Origin: Streptomyces sp. CT34
GTDB taxonomy: Bacteria; Actinomycetota; Actinomycetes; Streptomycetales; Streptomycetaceae
Assembly (NCBI RefSeq): GCF_000805335.1
Contig: NZ_KN708638.1
Span: 736,721-774,231, forward strand
Reading direction: 5' to 3'
DNA length: 37,511 nt
The position numbers and the translations under genes were made by a program. Below are positions 7,134 through 15,279 of this stretch, piece after piece; the first letter of the stretch is position 1; each line of letters opens with the position of its first letter. A model generated the notes under the pieces. That model was not told where the DNA came from, searched no databases, and was given only the letters and a program-made list of their open reading frames with translations.

Positions 7134-8111
7134 TCAGCCGGTCGGCTCCGTCGAGTGCACCGGTGCGTCGCCCGCCGCCGGACGGTCCGCGTCGGACGCC
7201 GCCGGCTGCGGAGCCCGCCCGCCGCGCATCCGGGAGACCGCGACCCCGCTCAGGCAGATCAGACCGCCCAGCAACGTGACCCACCCGGGCACCTCGTCCA
7301 GCGCGGCCCAGGAAATGACGACCACGACCGCGGGCACCGCATAGGTGGTCGCCCCCATCTTGCCGGCGGTGGTCCGCGAGAGCGCGTAGGCCCAGGTGCT
7401 GAAGGCGAGAGCGGTCGGGAACAGGCCCAGGTAGACGACGTTGAGCGTCGCCGAGAGCGGAGCGGCGGACAGCTGCGAGACCAGCTGCCCGCTGAACGGC
7501 AGGCAGGCGACGGCACCGATGAGGCAACCGAAGGTCGTCGCCTGGATCGGCGTCGCATGCCGCAGCGCCGGCTTCTGCGACACCACCCCGGCCCCGTACG
7601 TCACGGCCGCCAGCAGGCACAGCAGCACACCGAGGACCGAGGACGAGCCACCACTGGACGTGGAGAGCCCGACGACGCCCGCACCGACGAACGACACCGC
7701 CATGCCCACCAGCAACAGACGCGGGAACCCTTCCTTCAGCAGCCAGCCGCCCAGCAGCGCGATCACGATCGGGCCGATGTTCACGACCATGGCGGCGGTA
7801 CCGGCATCGACCTTCTGCTCACCCCAGTTCAACGCCACCATGTAGCACCCGAACCAGAGCACCCCGGAACAGACGATCCCGGGCCATGCCTGCCGCGGCG
7901 GTAAACCGCCCCGCCGCACCACGAGGACTATCAGCAGCGCGACCGCACCGGTCAAAAGCCGGCCCAACGCCAGGGCGCCGGGCCCGAAATGACTTGCCGA
8001 CGCACGAATGGAGACAAAAGCCGAGGCCCACAGTAAGACCGTGACCGAGGCGGCAATGAGGGCAGGGAGGTCAATACGGGAATGTTCCGTCGAACGATTC
8101 ATGCTGCCCAT
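7134..8111 (-). CDS. EamA-family (DMT superfamily) transporter
   Basis: 325 aa membrane protein with about ten hydrophobic segments in two EamA repeats (first from LIAASVTVLLWASAF, second from LGVLLCLLAAVTYGAGVV) and a polar C-terminal tail of about 35 residues. Drug/metabolite transporters of this family export amino acids, nucleosides or small metabolites by proton antiport; the substrate cannot be told. The start is either ATG 8111 or ATG 8102; neither has a strong ribosome-binding site. It converges on the LuxR regulator gene and is not part of the diiron oxidase operon, though it could serve as an exporter for that locus (inference only). A small CACTT-GT-AAGTG inverted repeat lies just upstream at 8117-8128. 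Confidence 0.9.
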   Translation of the reverse strand: MGSMNRSTEHSRIDLPALIAASVTVLLWASAFVSIRASASHFGPGALALGRLLTGAVALLIVLVVRRGGLPPRQAWPGIVCSGVLWFGCYMVALNWGEQKVDAGTAAMVVNIGPIVIALLGGWLLKEGFPRLLLVGMAVSFVGAGVVGLSTSSGGSSSVLGVLLCLLAAVTYGAGVVSQKPALRHATPIQATTFGCLIGAVACLPFSGQLVSQLSAAPLSATLNVVYLGLFPTALAFSTWAYALSRTTAGKMGATTYAVPAVVVVISWAALDEVPGWVTLLGGLICLSGVAVSRMRGGRAPQPAASDADRPAAGDAPVHSTEPTG

Positions 8112-8646
8112 CCAATCACTTGTAAGTGCCCTTCGTCTTCGGGGAGTTGCAGGAAGTGCCCCGGTTTGGGGGCCATATTTCGGGGGTAATCAGACGCCCC
8201 GGCAACCACCTGCCGGGCGGGCAGCACTCCGCTTTCCCACCCTCGGGACGCCGGCCCCAATTCCCTTGCCCCCACGGCACGTTGCACCGACCGGCCGGTA
8301 ATCGACACGGCCGACGGCGGACACTCCACACCGATACCCCCCTCACCCCCGAGGCGGCGGCAGCGCCGGCACCGCCCGTGTCGCCGCGCCGCGAGATCTT
8401 CGAAGGACACGACCGGACAGGGGCGCGGGGCCGCTCCCCCACACCCTGCCGCGCCGCCCCGACGCGCTCGCCCCGCGCGGGTCGCCGTTACCTTGCCACA
8501 CCACACCAATGCACCGAAAGGGTGGTCACGGCCAGTTGCGGCGGCACGACCGCACCGCCAGGCCCGCGCCGGACGGTTCGCGGGCCGTCCACCTCGGTCC
8601 GGGCGCGCCCGGACACCGGCACGGAGCCGGCCGGCCTCGGCCCCGC
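8112..8646. other. Intergenic region, no convincing gene
   Basis: About 535 nt between the EamA start and the keto acid decarboxylase stop. Several open frames exist on both strands, the longest 177 codons, but none has a recognisable motif, a consistent ribosome-binding site or convincing composition. The only structured element I see is the CACTT/AAGTG inverted repeat at 8117-8128, next to the transporter start. Confidence 0.5.
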
Positions 8647-10335
8647 TCAGTCCCCGTAGTCGTTCTGCTCGGCGAACCGGCCGGCCATGGCGGTGAGCAG
8701 TTCGGGGGCGTCGTCGGGCGGCAGCACCGCCTCGATGAGGACGAGCCGGTCCGGGGTGGCGGCGGCCAGGCGGAACGCGTCCGCCAGCTCACCGGGAGTC
8801 GTCACGCGCCGGCTGACACAGCGGTCGCCCGCGCCGAACGCGCCCGGCAGCGCGGTGTAGTCCCAGGCGGCGATGTCGTTGTACGGAGCGGTGGCGCCGT
8901 GGATGGCGCGCTCGACCGTGTAGCCGGCGTTGTTGATGACGACGACCACCGGCGACAGGCCGTAACGGGCCATGGTGCCCAGTTCCTGGGCGGTCAGTTG
9001 TAGGGAGCCGTCGCCGATGACGAGGACCGATCGCCGGTCGGGCGCGGCGAGTTGGGTGCCGAGGGTGGCCGGCAGGGTGTAGCCGATCGAGCCCCACATC
9101 GGCTGGCCGACGAACCGCGCGTCCCGTGGCAACGGCAGCTCCTGCGCGCCGAAGAACGCGGTCCCCTGCTCGGCCACGAGCACGCTCGCCTCGGGCAGGA
9201 AGTCGCCCACGGCGGCCCAGAGTTCGTCCTGGGTGAGCCGGTCGTCCGCGCCGCGCACCGGCCGCACCGCATCCCCGGTGGTGGGGAACGGCGGCCGACC
9301 GTAGCCCGCGGGCTCGGGCAGCCCCAGCTCGCCGACCAGCTCGGTCAGAGCGGCCAGGGCGTCGGCCATCGCCACACCGGTGAACTCCGCCCCGCCGACC
9401 GTGGCCCGGCCGGGGCGCAGCTCGATGGTGCGGCCGGCCGGGAAGTGATGGGTGAATCCGCCGGTCACGGTGTCGGTGACGGGCGCACCGGCCAGCACGA
9501 GGCAGTCGACGTCCTCCACCGCCACCCGCGCCTGCTTCCCGCTGAACTCGCCGGTGTAGACGCCCGCGAAGCCCGGCGCGCCCTCGTCCACCAGGCCCTT
9601 CCCGGTGGAGTACACGGTGGCCCGTACCGGTGCGGCGGCCAGCAGGCCGGCGAGCGGCGCGCGCAGTCCGTGCCGGTCCGCCTCGTGACCGGCGAGCACC
9701 GTCACCGTCCGCGCGCCGTCCAGCATGCGCGCGGCGGCGGCGCGGAAGGCGTGCAGCGGCCCGGGGTCGGCCGGGGCGTCGGCGGCGGGCAGCGGCGCCG
9801 CGGGCTCGGGGACGCGGGCCAGGACGACGTCGGTGGGGAGGTTGAGGTGGACGGGCCTGCGGTGCCGGCGCAGGGCGGTGAGCGCCCGGTCGATCTCGGC
9901 CGGCGCGGTGTCCGCGGTGAGGGTGGCGCGGGCCACGGTCACCTCCGCGAACATCCGGCCGAAGTGGTCGTACTCGCCGTCCATCAGGGTGTGGTGTACG
10001 GGCGCGCCGGCCGCCGCCACCCCCGTCGCGGGCATCCCGGTGATCGCGAGGACGGGTACGGACTCGGCGTAGGAGCCCGCTATCGCATTGACGGCGGAGA
10101 GTTCGCCGACGCCGAAGGTGGTCACCACCGCGGCGGCGCCACGCAGCCGCCCGTAGCCGTCGGCCGCGTATCCGGCGTCGAGTTCGTTGCAGGTGCCGAC
10201 CCACTCCAGTCCGGGGAAGGCGAGGACCCGGTCGAGGAAACCGAGGTTGTAGTCGCCCGGCACGCCGAAGACGTGCTCGATGCCCATCTCGCGCAGACGG
10301 CGGAGGAGGTAGTCGCCAACGGTGATCTCCGACAT
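8647..10335 (-). CDS. Thiamine-diphosphate-dependent 2-keto acid decarboxylase (indolepyruvate/pyruvate type)
   Basis: 562 aa from ATG 10335 (GGTGA 5 nt upstream); GTG 10344 is an alternative. The protein decarboxylates a 2-oxo acid to an aldehyde. The N-terminal PYR domain has the activating Glu in CNELDAGYAADGYGR and the catalytic His pair in VHHTLMDG. The middle domain has VYSTGKGLVDE. The C-terminal PP domain has the ThDP/Mg motif from GDGSLQL to INNAGYTVE. Length and order match the pyruvate / indolepyruvate / branched-chain keto acid decarboxylase group; the substrate cannot be fixed by reading. It is controlled by the divergent MarR gene: a TTGACA-17-TAGGCT promoter and two identical-core palindromes lie upstream. 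Confidence 0.93.
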   Translation of the reverse strand: MSEITVGDYLLRRLREMGIEHVFGVPGDYNLGFLDRVLAFPGLEWVGTCNELDAGYAADGYGRLRGAAAVVTTFGVGELSAVNAIAGSYAESVPVLAITGMPATGVAAAGAPVHHTLMDGEYDHFGRMFAEVTVARATLTADTAPAEIDRALTALRRHRRPVHLNLPTDVVLARVPEPAAPLPAADAPADPGPLHAFRAAAARMLDGARTVTVLAGHEADRHGLRAPLAGLLAAAPVRATVYSTGKGLVDEGAPGFAGVYTGEFSGKQARVAVEDVDCLVLAGAPVTDTVTGGFTHHFPAGRTIELRPGRATVGGAEFTGVAMADALAALTELVGELGLPEPAGYGRPPFPTTGDAVRPVRGADDRLTQDELWAAVGDFLPEASVLVAEQGTAFFGAQELPLPRDARFVGQPMWGSIGYTLPATLGTQLAAPDRRSVLVIGDGSLQLTAQELGTMARYGLSPVVVVINNAGYTVERAIHGATAPYNDIAAWDYTALPGAFGAGDRCVSRRVTTPGELADAFRLAAATPDRLVLIEAVLPPDDAPELLTAMAGRFAEQNDYGD

Positions 10336-10411
10336 CGCGGTCACCGGCCTTTCTTGCGTTCAGCGATGTGCCGGAGCGCCGATCGGACGTCCGGCAGCAC
10401 GGCAGAGAAAT

Positions 10412-10430
10412 AGGTCAATGTCCTTGACCT
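10412..10430. promoter_or_regulatory. MarR operator 1 (AGGTCAA-N5-TTGACCT)
   Basis: Perfect 7-bp inverted arms with a 5-bp spacer, at or just downstream of the predicted decarboxylase transcription start. It shares the core GTCAA-N5-TTGAC with operator 2, about 49 bp away centre to centre. Confidence 0.75.
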
Positions 10431-10438
10431 TAATTCCG

Positions 10439-10467
10439 AGCCTAGGCGGCACCGGCTAATATGTCAA
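10439..10467 (-). promoter_or_regulatory. Promoter of the keto acid decarboxylase gene
   Basis: On the minus strand a consensus TTGACA (complement of 10462-10467) is followed after 17 nt by TAGGCT (complement of 10439-10444). The -35 box overlaps operator 2 and the predicted start site abuts operator 1, so bound MarR would block it. Confidence 0.65.
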
Positions 10468-10477
10468 CATGCTTGAC
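10463..10477. promoter_or_regulatory. MarR operator 2 (GTCAA-N5-TTGAC) over the marR start codon
   Basis: The same 5-bp arms and spacer as operator 1. It overlaps the decarboxylase -35 box and the ATG of the MarR gene itself, so it can repress both directions. Confidence 0.72.
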
Positions 10478-10975
10478 CCTTCTCGCCCGGATGCCTTCGA
10501 CCGCGACTTCACGCTCTTCTACTTCGCCTATCGGGCCTTCACCGGCGCCGCGGACGAAGCCCTCGCCGAACACGGCATGGGCCGCGCGCACCACCGCATC
10601 CTCACGTTCCTCGCCTACGCACCCGGCATGAGCGTCGGGGAACTCTGCGACACCCTCGCCCTCACCAAGCAGGCCATCAACGCCCCACTGCGCCGGCTGA
10701 TCGACGACGACCTGGTCCGGGTCGCCGCCGGAACCACGGACCGCCGCCGCAAGGAGCTCCACCTCACCGACCGCGGCACCGCACTCGAACGCGCCCTGCA
10801 CGCCCGGCAGCGCACGCTCTTCCAAACCGCCCTGGAAGAGGCCGGCCCGGCCGCCGCCGACGGCTGGCGCGCCGTCCTCGCCCCGCTGGCCGGCGAGGAC
10901 TACGTGGCGTTCACCACCGCGGTCGCCGATCGTGGACGGACGGCTGCGGACGACGGCGAAGTGGGCGGCACGTGA
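10469..10975 (+). CDS. MarR-family repressor of the decarboxylase
   Basis: 168 aa winged-helix protein: recognition region SVGELCDTLALTKQAINAPLRRLIDDDLV (about residues 53-81), then the wing with TDRRRKELHLTDRG. ATG 10469 has no ribosome-binding site, and TAATAT at 10457-10462 sits 6 nt before it, so the transcript is probably leaderless. Two copies of GTCAA-N5-TTGAC lie between it and the divergent decarboxylase, the usual arrangement for an autorepressing MarR protein released by a small-molecule ligand, perhaps an aromatic or branched keto acid (inference). It converges on the PNGase-like gene. Confidence 0.9.
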   Translation: MLDPSRPDAFDRDFTLFYFAYRAFTGAADEALAEHGMGRAHHRILTFLAYAPGMSVGELCDTLALTKQAINAPLRRLIDDDLVRVAAGTTDRRRKELHLTDRGTALERALHARQRTLFQTALEEAGPAAADGWRAVLAPLAGEDYVAFTTAVADRGRTAADDGEVGGT

Positions 10976-11031
10976 CTCCGCGCCGCCCACCGGCTCGCAT
11001 ATGCAGCAACTCACCTGCCCCTAGAGGCGGT

Positions 11032-12699
11032 TCACCTTCGGACCGCTGCGGCCGGGTCCGTCCGGGTGGACGCTCGGCAGCCGTACCGGTCCTCCGTCAG
11101 CTCGCCCTGGGCCGTGGCCAGCGTCCGGTCGTAGCAGGAACCCGGGCCGTGGAGGCGGTAGCGCTCACGCGAGACGCCGGTGGCGTGCCGCTGCTCGCGG
11201 GGCACGTTCTGGTTGTACGCGGCTTCGCCCGTGTAGGTGTCGTCCAGCCATGACCGGTCAGTGCGCCGTACGCCCCGCAGGGTGGCGCTGTCCGCGCGGT
11301 CGCCCATGGTCATGGTCGTACGCAGCCGGTTGCCGGCGCCCACGGTCGTCGCACCGTCCATGGTGTAGGTGCGCCGGGTACGGATGGTCGTCGCGGGTCC
11401 CCGGCCGCGCACGGTCACCGCTTCGTCGTCGTTCCAGCCCGCCCGCAGCGCGTCGGTGGATTCGTCCGCGTTCCAGCGGTGCGCGGAGCTACCGGCGAGC
11501 CTGCGGGTGACCGTCGTCGTGACCCGGCCGTGCGAGGTGTCGAGGTATCCCGACACCGTGAGGGAGTGCCTGCCCTCGGCCGTCAACCGGCGCTCGGAAC
11601 CCGGTTGGTACGCCGTCCTGTTGACGAGGTCGCCCGGCTGACTGGTGACGAGCGCACCGGTCACGCGCGCCGCCTTGGCGTCCTGCCAGACCAGGATGTT
11701 GGTGGGGGTGCTCCAGCCGCTCTGCCCCGCGGGCAGGCCGACGACCGACACCGCGATCCGGTGCGGGCGTCCGTCGTTCAGCCGACCCGCGAAGGGGGTG
11801 AGGTCGTACTCCACCGGCCGGACGTCGAAGGCCCGCGGGCCCGGGATCACGTACCAGAGGAAGGGGTTGGACCAGCCACCCGTCCACACGGTCGGGAAGG
11901 GGGCCGCGATACCGGCGAGCCTGCCGTCCACCGTCACCTGCACCTCGCGGTACGGACCGTCCTTGGCCCTGCACGAGTACGGTGCCGCATCCGGCACCGT
12001 CAGATACCAGAACTCCTCGCAGCCGCCGCCCGATCCGGTGGCGTACACCTCGGCGACGATCCGTTCGCTGTTGCGCGGCGTGGTCAACTGCCCCTCGTAG
12101 GAGGCGCCCTGACTATGGGCACCCTGGAGTGTGAGGACCTTGTCAGGGGTGCGGGCCTCCTTCGCCGGTCCCCGTGCCGCGTAGAAGGTCAGCGTCGCCT
12201 TGACCTTGATCACGCCGGTGTACGTCCCGTCCACGGAGTTGCCGATGAGCATCTCGACGGGCTGCCGCCCGCGCAGCGTGGCGGCGTACCGGGTGACGTC
12301 CTTCTCCACCTTCCAGGTGATGCCCCGGGGAGAGGGTTCCGGAGTGGACGTGCGCAGGACCTCCACGCCACCGATGTGCAGATAGCCGAGGCGGTCGAAC
12401 TGCCGCCCGGCCACGGATCCTTGGAGTTTCAGGACGACCTTGTTCCAGCGGTGTCCGCACCGTCCGGTCCCTGCGGGCGGTATGTAGGTGCCCTTGTAGG
12501 GCGTGTAGTCGCGGAATTCGGTGTCGGCGACCGTCACTTGGCACGACGGGGTGTCCGGGACGGACACCGGCGGTCCCGCGGTGACCGGGTCGTGCCAGTG
12601 GGTGCCGAATTCGGTGGGCGGCTTCGCGGCGGTGGCGGGGCTCGCGCCCAGTACCAGGCCGGCGACAGCGGCGCACACAGTGAGAAGCACTCGTCTCAT
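11032..12699 (-). CDS. Secreted peptide-N4-asparagine amidase A-like protein
   Basis: 555 aa with a Sec signal peptide (MRRVLLTVCAAVAGLVLGAS, cleavage likely near ATA-A at 25). The mature protein has the layout of the PNGase A family (PF12222): an N-terminal beta-sandwich with ...FRDYTPYKGTYIPP and WNKVVLKLQGSVAGRQFDRLG, then the region with GGCEEFWYLTVPD and PFPTVWTGGWSNPFLWYVIPG. PNGase A removes N-linked glycans from glycopeptides by cleaving the GlcNAc-Asn bond. In a soil actinomycete it would act outside the cell on plant or fungal glycoproteins. A GAAGCGCTTC palindrome 12 nt upstream suggests LacI-type control. The start has no clear ribosome-binding site. Confidence 0.8.
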   Translation of the reverse strand: MRRVLLTVCAAVAGLVLGASPATAAKPPTEFGTHWHDPVTAGPPVSVPDTPSCQVTVADTEFRDYTPYKGTYIPPAGTGRCGHRWNKVVLKLQGSVAGRQFDRLGYLHIGGVEVLRTSTPEPSPRGITWKVEKDVTRYAATLRGRQPVEMLIGNSVDGTYTGVIKVKATLTFYAARGPAKEARTPDKVLTLQGAHSQGASYEGQLTTPRNSERIVAEVYATGSGGGCEEFWYLTVPDAAPYSCRAKDGPYREVQVTVDGRLAGIAAPFPTVWTGGWSNPFLWYVIPGPRAFDVRPVEYDLTPFAGRLNDGRPHRIAVSVVGLPAGQSGWSTPTNILVWQDAKAARVTGALVTSQPGDLVNRTAYQPGSERRLTAEGRHSLTVSGYLDTSHGRVTTTVTRRLAGSSAHRWNADESTDALRAGWNDDEAVTVRGRGPATTIRTRRTYTMDGATTVGAGNRLRTTMTMGDRADSATLRGVRRTDRSWLDDTYTGEAAYNQNVPREQRHATGVSRERYRLHGPGSCYDRTLATAQGELTEDRYGCRASTRTDPAAAVRR

Positions 12700-12710
12700 G
12701 GGTCAGGAGT

Positions 12711-12720
12711 GAAGCGCTTC
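12711..12720. promoter_or_regulatory. GAAGCGCTTC palindrome, LacI-type operator candidate
   Basis: Perfect 10-bp palindrome with a central CG, flanked by AGT and ACT, 12 nt before the PNGase-like start. LacI/GalR-family operators often have this GCGC core, and a sugar-responsive regulator would fit a glycan-releasing enzyme. No such regulator is in the window. Confidence 0.4.
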
Positions 12721-12933
12721 GTACTGCCGTGCACCAGTGCCCGGTTGGCCTGATCCACGGCGCGACGCGGAAATCCGGTCGACTTCACCACGCGTGTCAC
12801 GCGGCGCAGGCACCGACACCGGCACCGTCCACAACGACCGGCGGACGCTCGGGGCCTCCCAAGCGCTACGCGCCCGGACCACCGCTGGCACACTCGGGTG
12901 GATCGTGATCACCAATCCCCGACGGAGGACGAG

Positions 12934-13692
12934 TTGAACAGGGACACCCCGCGCGAACGCGACCGCCTGGAAGCCATCCAACGTAACGTGGACGCGTTCA
13001 CCACCGGCATCCTCGATGACCTCCCCGTCCAGACATCCTGGCACTGCCTGGAACTGGGTGCGGGCGCCGGCTCCATCGCGTACTGGCTCGCCGAGCGCTG
13101 CCCGGACGGCCGCGTCGTCGCCGTCGACCTCGACACCCGCCACCTCGACCCCGGCCGGGCCCCGAACCTGACGATCCAGGAAGCCGACATCACACACGAC
13201 GACTACGCACCCGGCAGCTTCGACCTCATCCACGCCCGCTACCTCTACTGCCATCTGCCCACCCGCGACGCGATGGTGGAACGAGCCGCCCGCTGGCTCG
13301 CCCCCGGCGGCTGGCTCGTCATCGAAGAGCCGTACCACCTGCCCGCGGAGACCTCCCCGTTCCCCGCGGTCCAGCGCATCCTGGCCGCGTACCAGCGCAG
13401 GTACCGCGATCTCGGAGCCGATATGACCTGGGCGCGCGGCCTGCCCTCCCAACTCGCCCGCAACGGACTGGGCGAGGTGTCCTTCACCGGGAACCTCGGC
13501 TGTATGGGAGGACTCGACAAGGACCGCTGGCGTCCCCTCATCGCCCAGGCAGCCCCCGCACTCCTCGACGAGGGCCTGGTCACCGAGGCCGATCTGAGCG
13601 AGTTCACCGGTCTGCTGGACGACCCGGCGTTCATCGACATCCCCCAAGTCACCGTCTCCGCATGGGGTCGCCGCCCGACTGCCGCGCCCTGA
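12934..13692 (+). CDS. SAM-dependent methyltransferase (first of two related copies)
   Basis: 252 aa class I methyltransferase. Motif I is CLELGAGAGSIAYWLAE, motif II VVAVDLDTRHL, then ADITHDDYAPGSFDLIHARYL and LAPGGWLVIEEP. TTG at 12934 is preferred because GGAGG sits 5 nt upstream; a GTG at 12898 is in frame but lacks one. It resembles the methyltransferase at 19863-20711 in order, length and C-terminal ending (VSAWGRRP versus ISAWGRKP), so both belong to one streptomycete family with unknown substrate. It lies between unrelated genes, and the upstream ~230 nt before it holds no gene. Confidence 0.87.
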   Translation: MNRDTPRERDRLEAIQRNVDAFTTGILDDLPVQTSWHCLELGAGAGSIAYWLAERCPDGRVVAVDLDTRHLDPGRAPNLTIQEADITHDDYAPGSFDLIHARYLYCHLPTRDAMVERAARWLAPGGWLVIEEPYHLPAETSPFPAVQRILAAYQRRYRDLGADMTWARGLPSQLARNGLGEVSFTGNLGCMGGLDKDRWRPLIAQAAPALLDEGLVTEADLSEFTGLLDDPAFIDIPQVTVSAWGRRPTAAP

Positions 13693-13811
13693 CGTCCGAT
13701 GGCGCGCGGACGGCGGGAACCGCACGAGTCCGGCCTCCGCGCCGTCACGGCCGGTCGCCACAGCCGACCACCGGCCGTCATGACGCGCCGGAGAGGGTCA
13801 GTCCTCCGGCT

Positions 13812-14243
13812 TCAACCCTCGTCCTCGCCCTCGCCCTTGCGGTGGGCGTTCAGGCACAGCGCCCAGCCGTCGGTGTAGCTGTTCGGCGCGGGCGATCCCC
13901 CGGCGTGGGCGACTGCTGTCCAGTAGGACGGCCCGGCGACGCCGTTGCGGACCGGGTTGCCGGCCGAGTCGCTGGGGAAGCTGCCGTTGAGATGAGGTCC
14001 TCCCGAGCCCGTCTTCATGAAGTCGGTCGTCGTCACCCCGCCGCCGGAGACGAGACCACTGGCGCAGTCCGCGTGCGTCGATATCTCGGAGTCGATGGTG
14101 GTGGGTCCGCTGGTGGCTCCGGGGGTCTTCACGGTGACGGCAACCGTGTTGGCGTACGCGGTTCCCGACACCGTCACGGTCAGCAGGGCCCCCAGGACCA
14201 GCGCCTTCCCCAGGGCGGAGCGCAGCCGGACTCTGTTCTTCAT
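13812..14243 (-). CDS. Small secreted protein of unknown function
   Basis: 143 aa. A clear signal peptide (MKNRVRLRSALGK, then ALVLGALLTVTVSGTAYA, cleavage near residue 31) is followed by a Gly/Ser/Thr-rich mature domain of about 110 residues with two cysteines (THADCASGL and WALCLNAH) that could form a disulfide. ATG 14243 has AGAGGGA 7 nt upstream. The tail is charged (HRKGEGEDEG). I do not recognise the family. It stands alone. Confidence 0.75.
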   Translation of the reverse strand: MKNRVRLRSALGKALVLGALLTVTVSGTAYANTVAVTVKTPGATSGPTTIDSEISTHADCASGLVSGGGVTTTDFMKTGSGGPHLNGSFPSDSAGNPVRNGVAGPSYWTAVAHAGGSPAPNSYTDGWALCLNAHRKGEGEDEG

Positions 14244-14260
14244 CGGAGTTTCCCTCTGGG

Positions 14261-14668
14261 GTGGAGTCCAGCGCCACCTGCCTGGACGCCGGTGTCGACC
14301 CGGTGCAGCTGGCGGGCGAGCACTTGGCCGGCGTCGGGGCAGCCATCGCCTCCCCCGATGTCCTGCGGCAGCGGTTGGCCCACCTCCACCGTGAACTGAG
14401 CTGCGCACGCGAGCGGGAGACTTCCGCACGGATCAGCGCGCTCCAGGCCATGCGCGGCGCCGGCCCGGCAGCCGACCAGACATTGCGGCAGTACGAGCTC
14501 AGCGCGATGTTCACCGGCGGCGACAGCACCCTCACAGCCGTGGTGCGCTCCGCCTGGCAGCACGAGCCGACCTCCATGTCCGCAGACCCGAACGCTCCAC
14601 GTTCATCCGCCTCGGGCACAGCCCCGACACCACTGCCGGCACGAGTGGCCGGGCATGAAGCGCAATGA
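14261..14668 (+). CDS. Hypothetical protein or gene remnant
   Basis: 135 codons open from GTG 14261 with strong third-position G/C, including an amphipathic charged helix (LRQRLAHLHRELSCARERE) and a second helical stretch (LQAMRGAGPAADQTLRQYEL). It starts only 17 nt from the divergent secreted-protein start and lacks a ribosome-binding site, so it may be the truncated 3' part of a lost gene rather than a working one. No family recognised. The antisense frames look less gene-like. Confidence 0.35.
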   Translation: MESSATCLDAGVDPVQLAGEHLAGVGAAIASPDVLRQRLAHLHRELSCARERETSARISALQAMRGAGPAADQTLRQYELSAMFTGGDSTLTAVVRSAWQHEPTSMSADPNAPRSSASGTAPTPLPARVAGHEAQ

Positions 14669-14685
14669 AGGACGTCGCCGGGAGG

Positions 14686-15165
14686 TCAGGTCCGGGTGTG
14701 GTGGTCCAGCAAGCGGGTGAGCAACCGCACGAACTGGTCGCGTTCGGCCGGACCCAGCGGCGCGAGCAGTTCATCGTGAAGGTCGTCCAGGACCTTGTCG
14801 AGGCGCCGCAGCCGACGGCGGCCCTTGGTGGAGATCGTGATGACGTTGCGGCGCCGGTCGTCGGGATCCGGCGCCCGCTCGACGAGGTCACGCTCGGCCA
14901 GTTCGTTGAGCACGCCGACCATGTCGCTGCGGTAGATGCCGGTGCGCCTGCTCAGGGTCGCTTGGCTCCCGGGTCCGTACTCCTGCAGTGAGGCGAGCAC
15001 GGCGTAGTGCCACTTGCGGGCGTCGACCCGGGCCAGCCCTTCGTTGATGAGCCGGTCCGACCGCGCGGTCAGCTGCGACAGCAGTCGGCTCGCCCGTCGA
15101 CGCAGCCGGTCGGGCGTCTCGGGCGCGCCGCCGTCGGGCGGGTACGCGGCTTCGGCTCTGGTCAT
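14686..15165 (-). CDS. MarR-family regulator
   Basis: 159 aa from ATG 15165 (AGGA 8 nt upstream; an ATG at 15183 has none). Winged helix: SQATLSRRTGIYRSDMVGVLNELAERDLVERAPDPDDRRRNVITIS, about residues 68-115. It is divergent from the dienelactone hydrolase gene, and the shared 114-nt region has a perfect CGTTAGT-N3-ACTAACG palindrome plus a degenerate copy. By gene context it represses itself and the hydrolase. Confidence 0.9.
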   Translation of the reverse strand: MTRAEAAYPPDGGAPETPDRLRRRASRLLSQLTARSDRLINEGLARVDARKWHYAVLASLQEYGPGSQATLSRRTGIYRSDMVGVLNELAERDLVERAPDPDDRRRNVITISTKGRRRLRRLDKVLDDLHDELLAPLGPAERDQFVRLLTRLLDHHTRT

Positions 15166-15185
15166 GGCGGCAATCCTACCCATTG

Positions 15186-15202
15186 CGTTAGTTCGACTAA
15201 CG
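15186..15202. promoter_or_regulatory. MarR operator (CGTTAGT-TCG-ACTAACG)
   Basis: Perfect 7-bp inverted arms around TCG, 20 nt upstream of the MarR start. TTAGT/ACTAA arms are common in operators of MarR proteins sitting next to hydrolases and oxidoreductases in actinomycetes. Confidence 0.7.
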
Positions 15203-15226
15203 ATGTACGTTCACCCACACCGAAAC

Positions 15227-15243
15227 CGTTAGTGAAGTAAACG
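15227..15243. promoter_or_regulatory. Second, degenerate copy of the MarR operator
   Basis: CGTTAGT-GAA-GTAAACG shares 11 of 17 positions with the perfect site, including the whole left arm, 41 bp away and closer to the hydrolase gene. It probably binds more weakly. Confidence 0.45.
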
Positions 15244-15279
15244 TTTATTGGGCGAACGCCAAGGAAGGAAGACCCCACC

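Noticed and set aside
8099..8659. Open frames of 67-177 codons on both strands between EamA and the decarboxylase
   Set aside because: Composition and starts are unconvincing, translations are Arg/Pro-rich, and no frame stands out.
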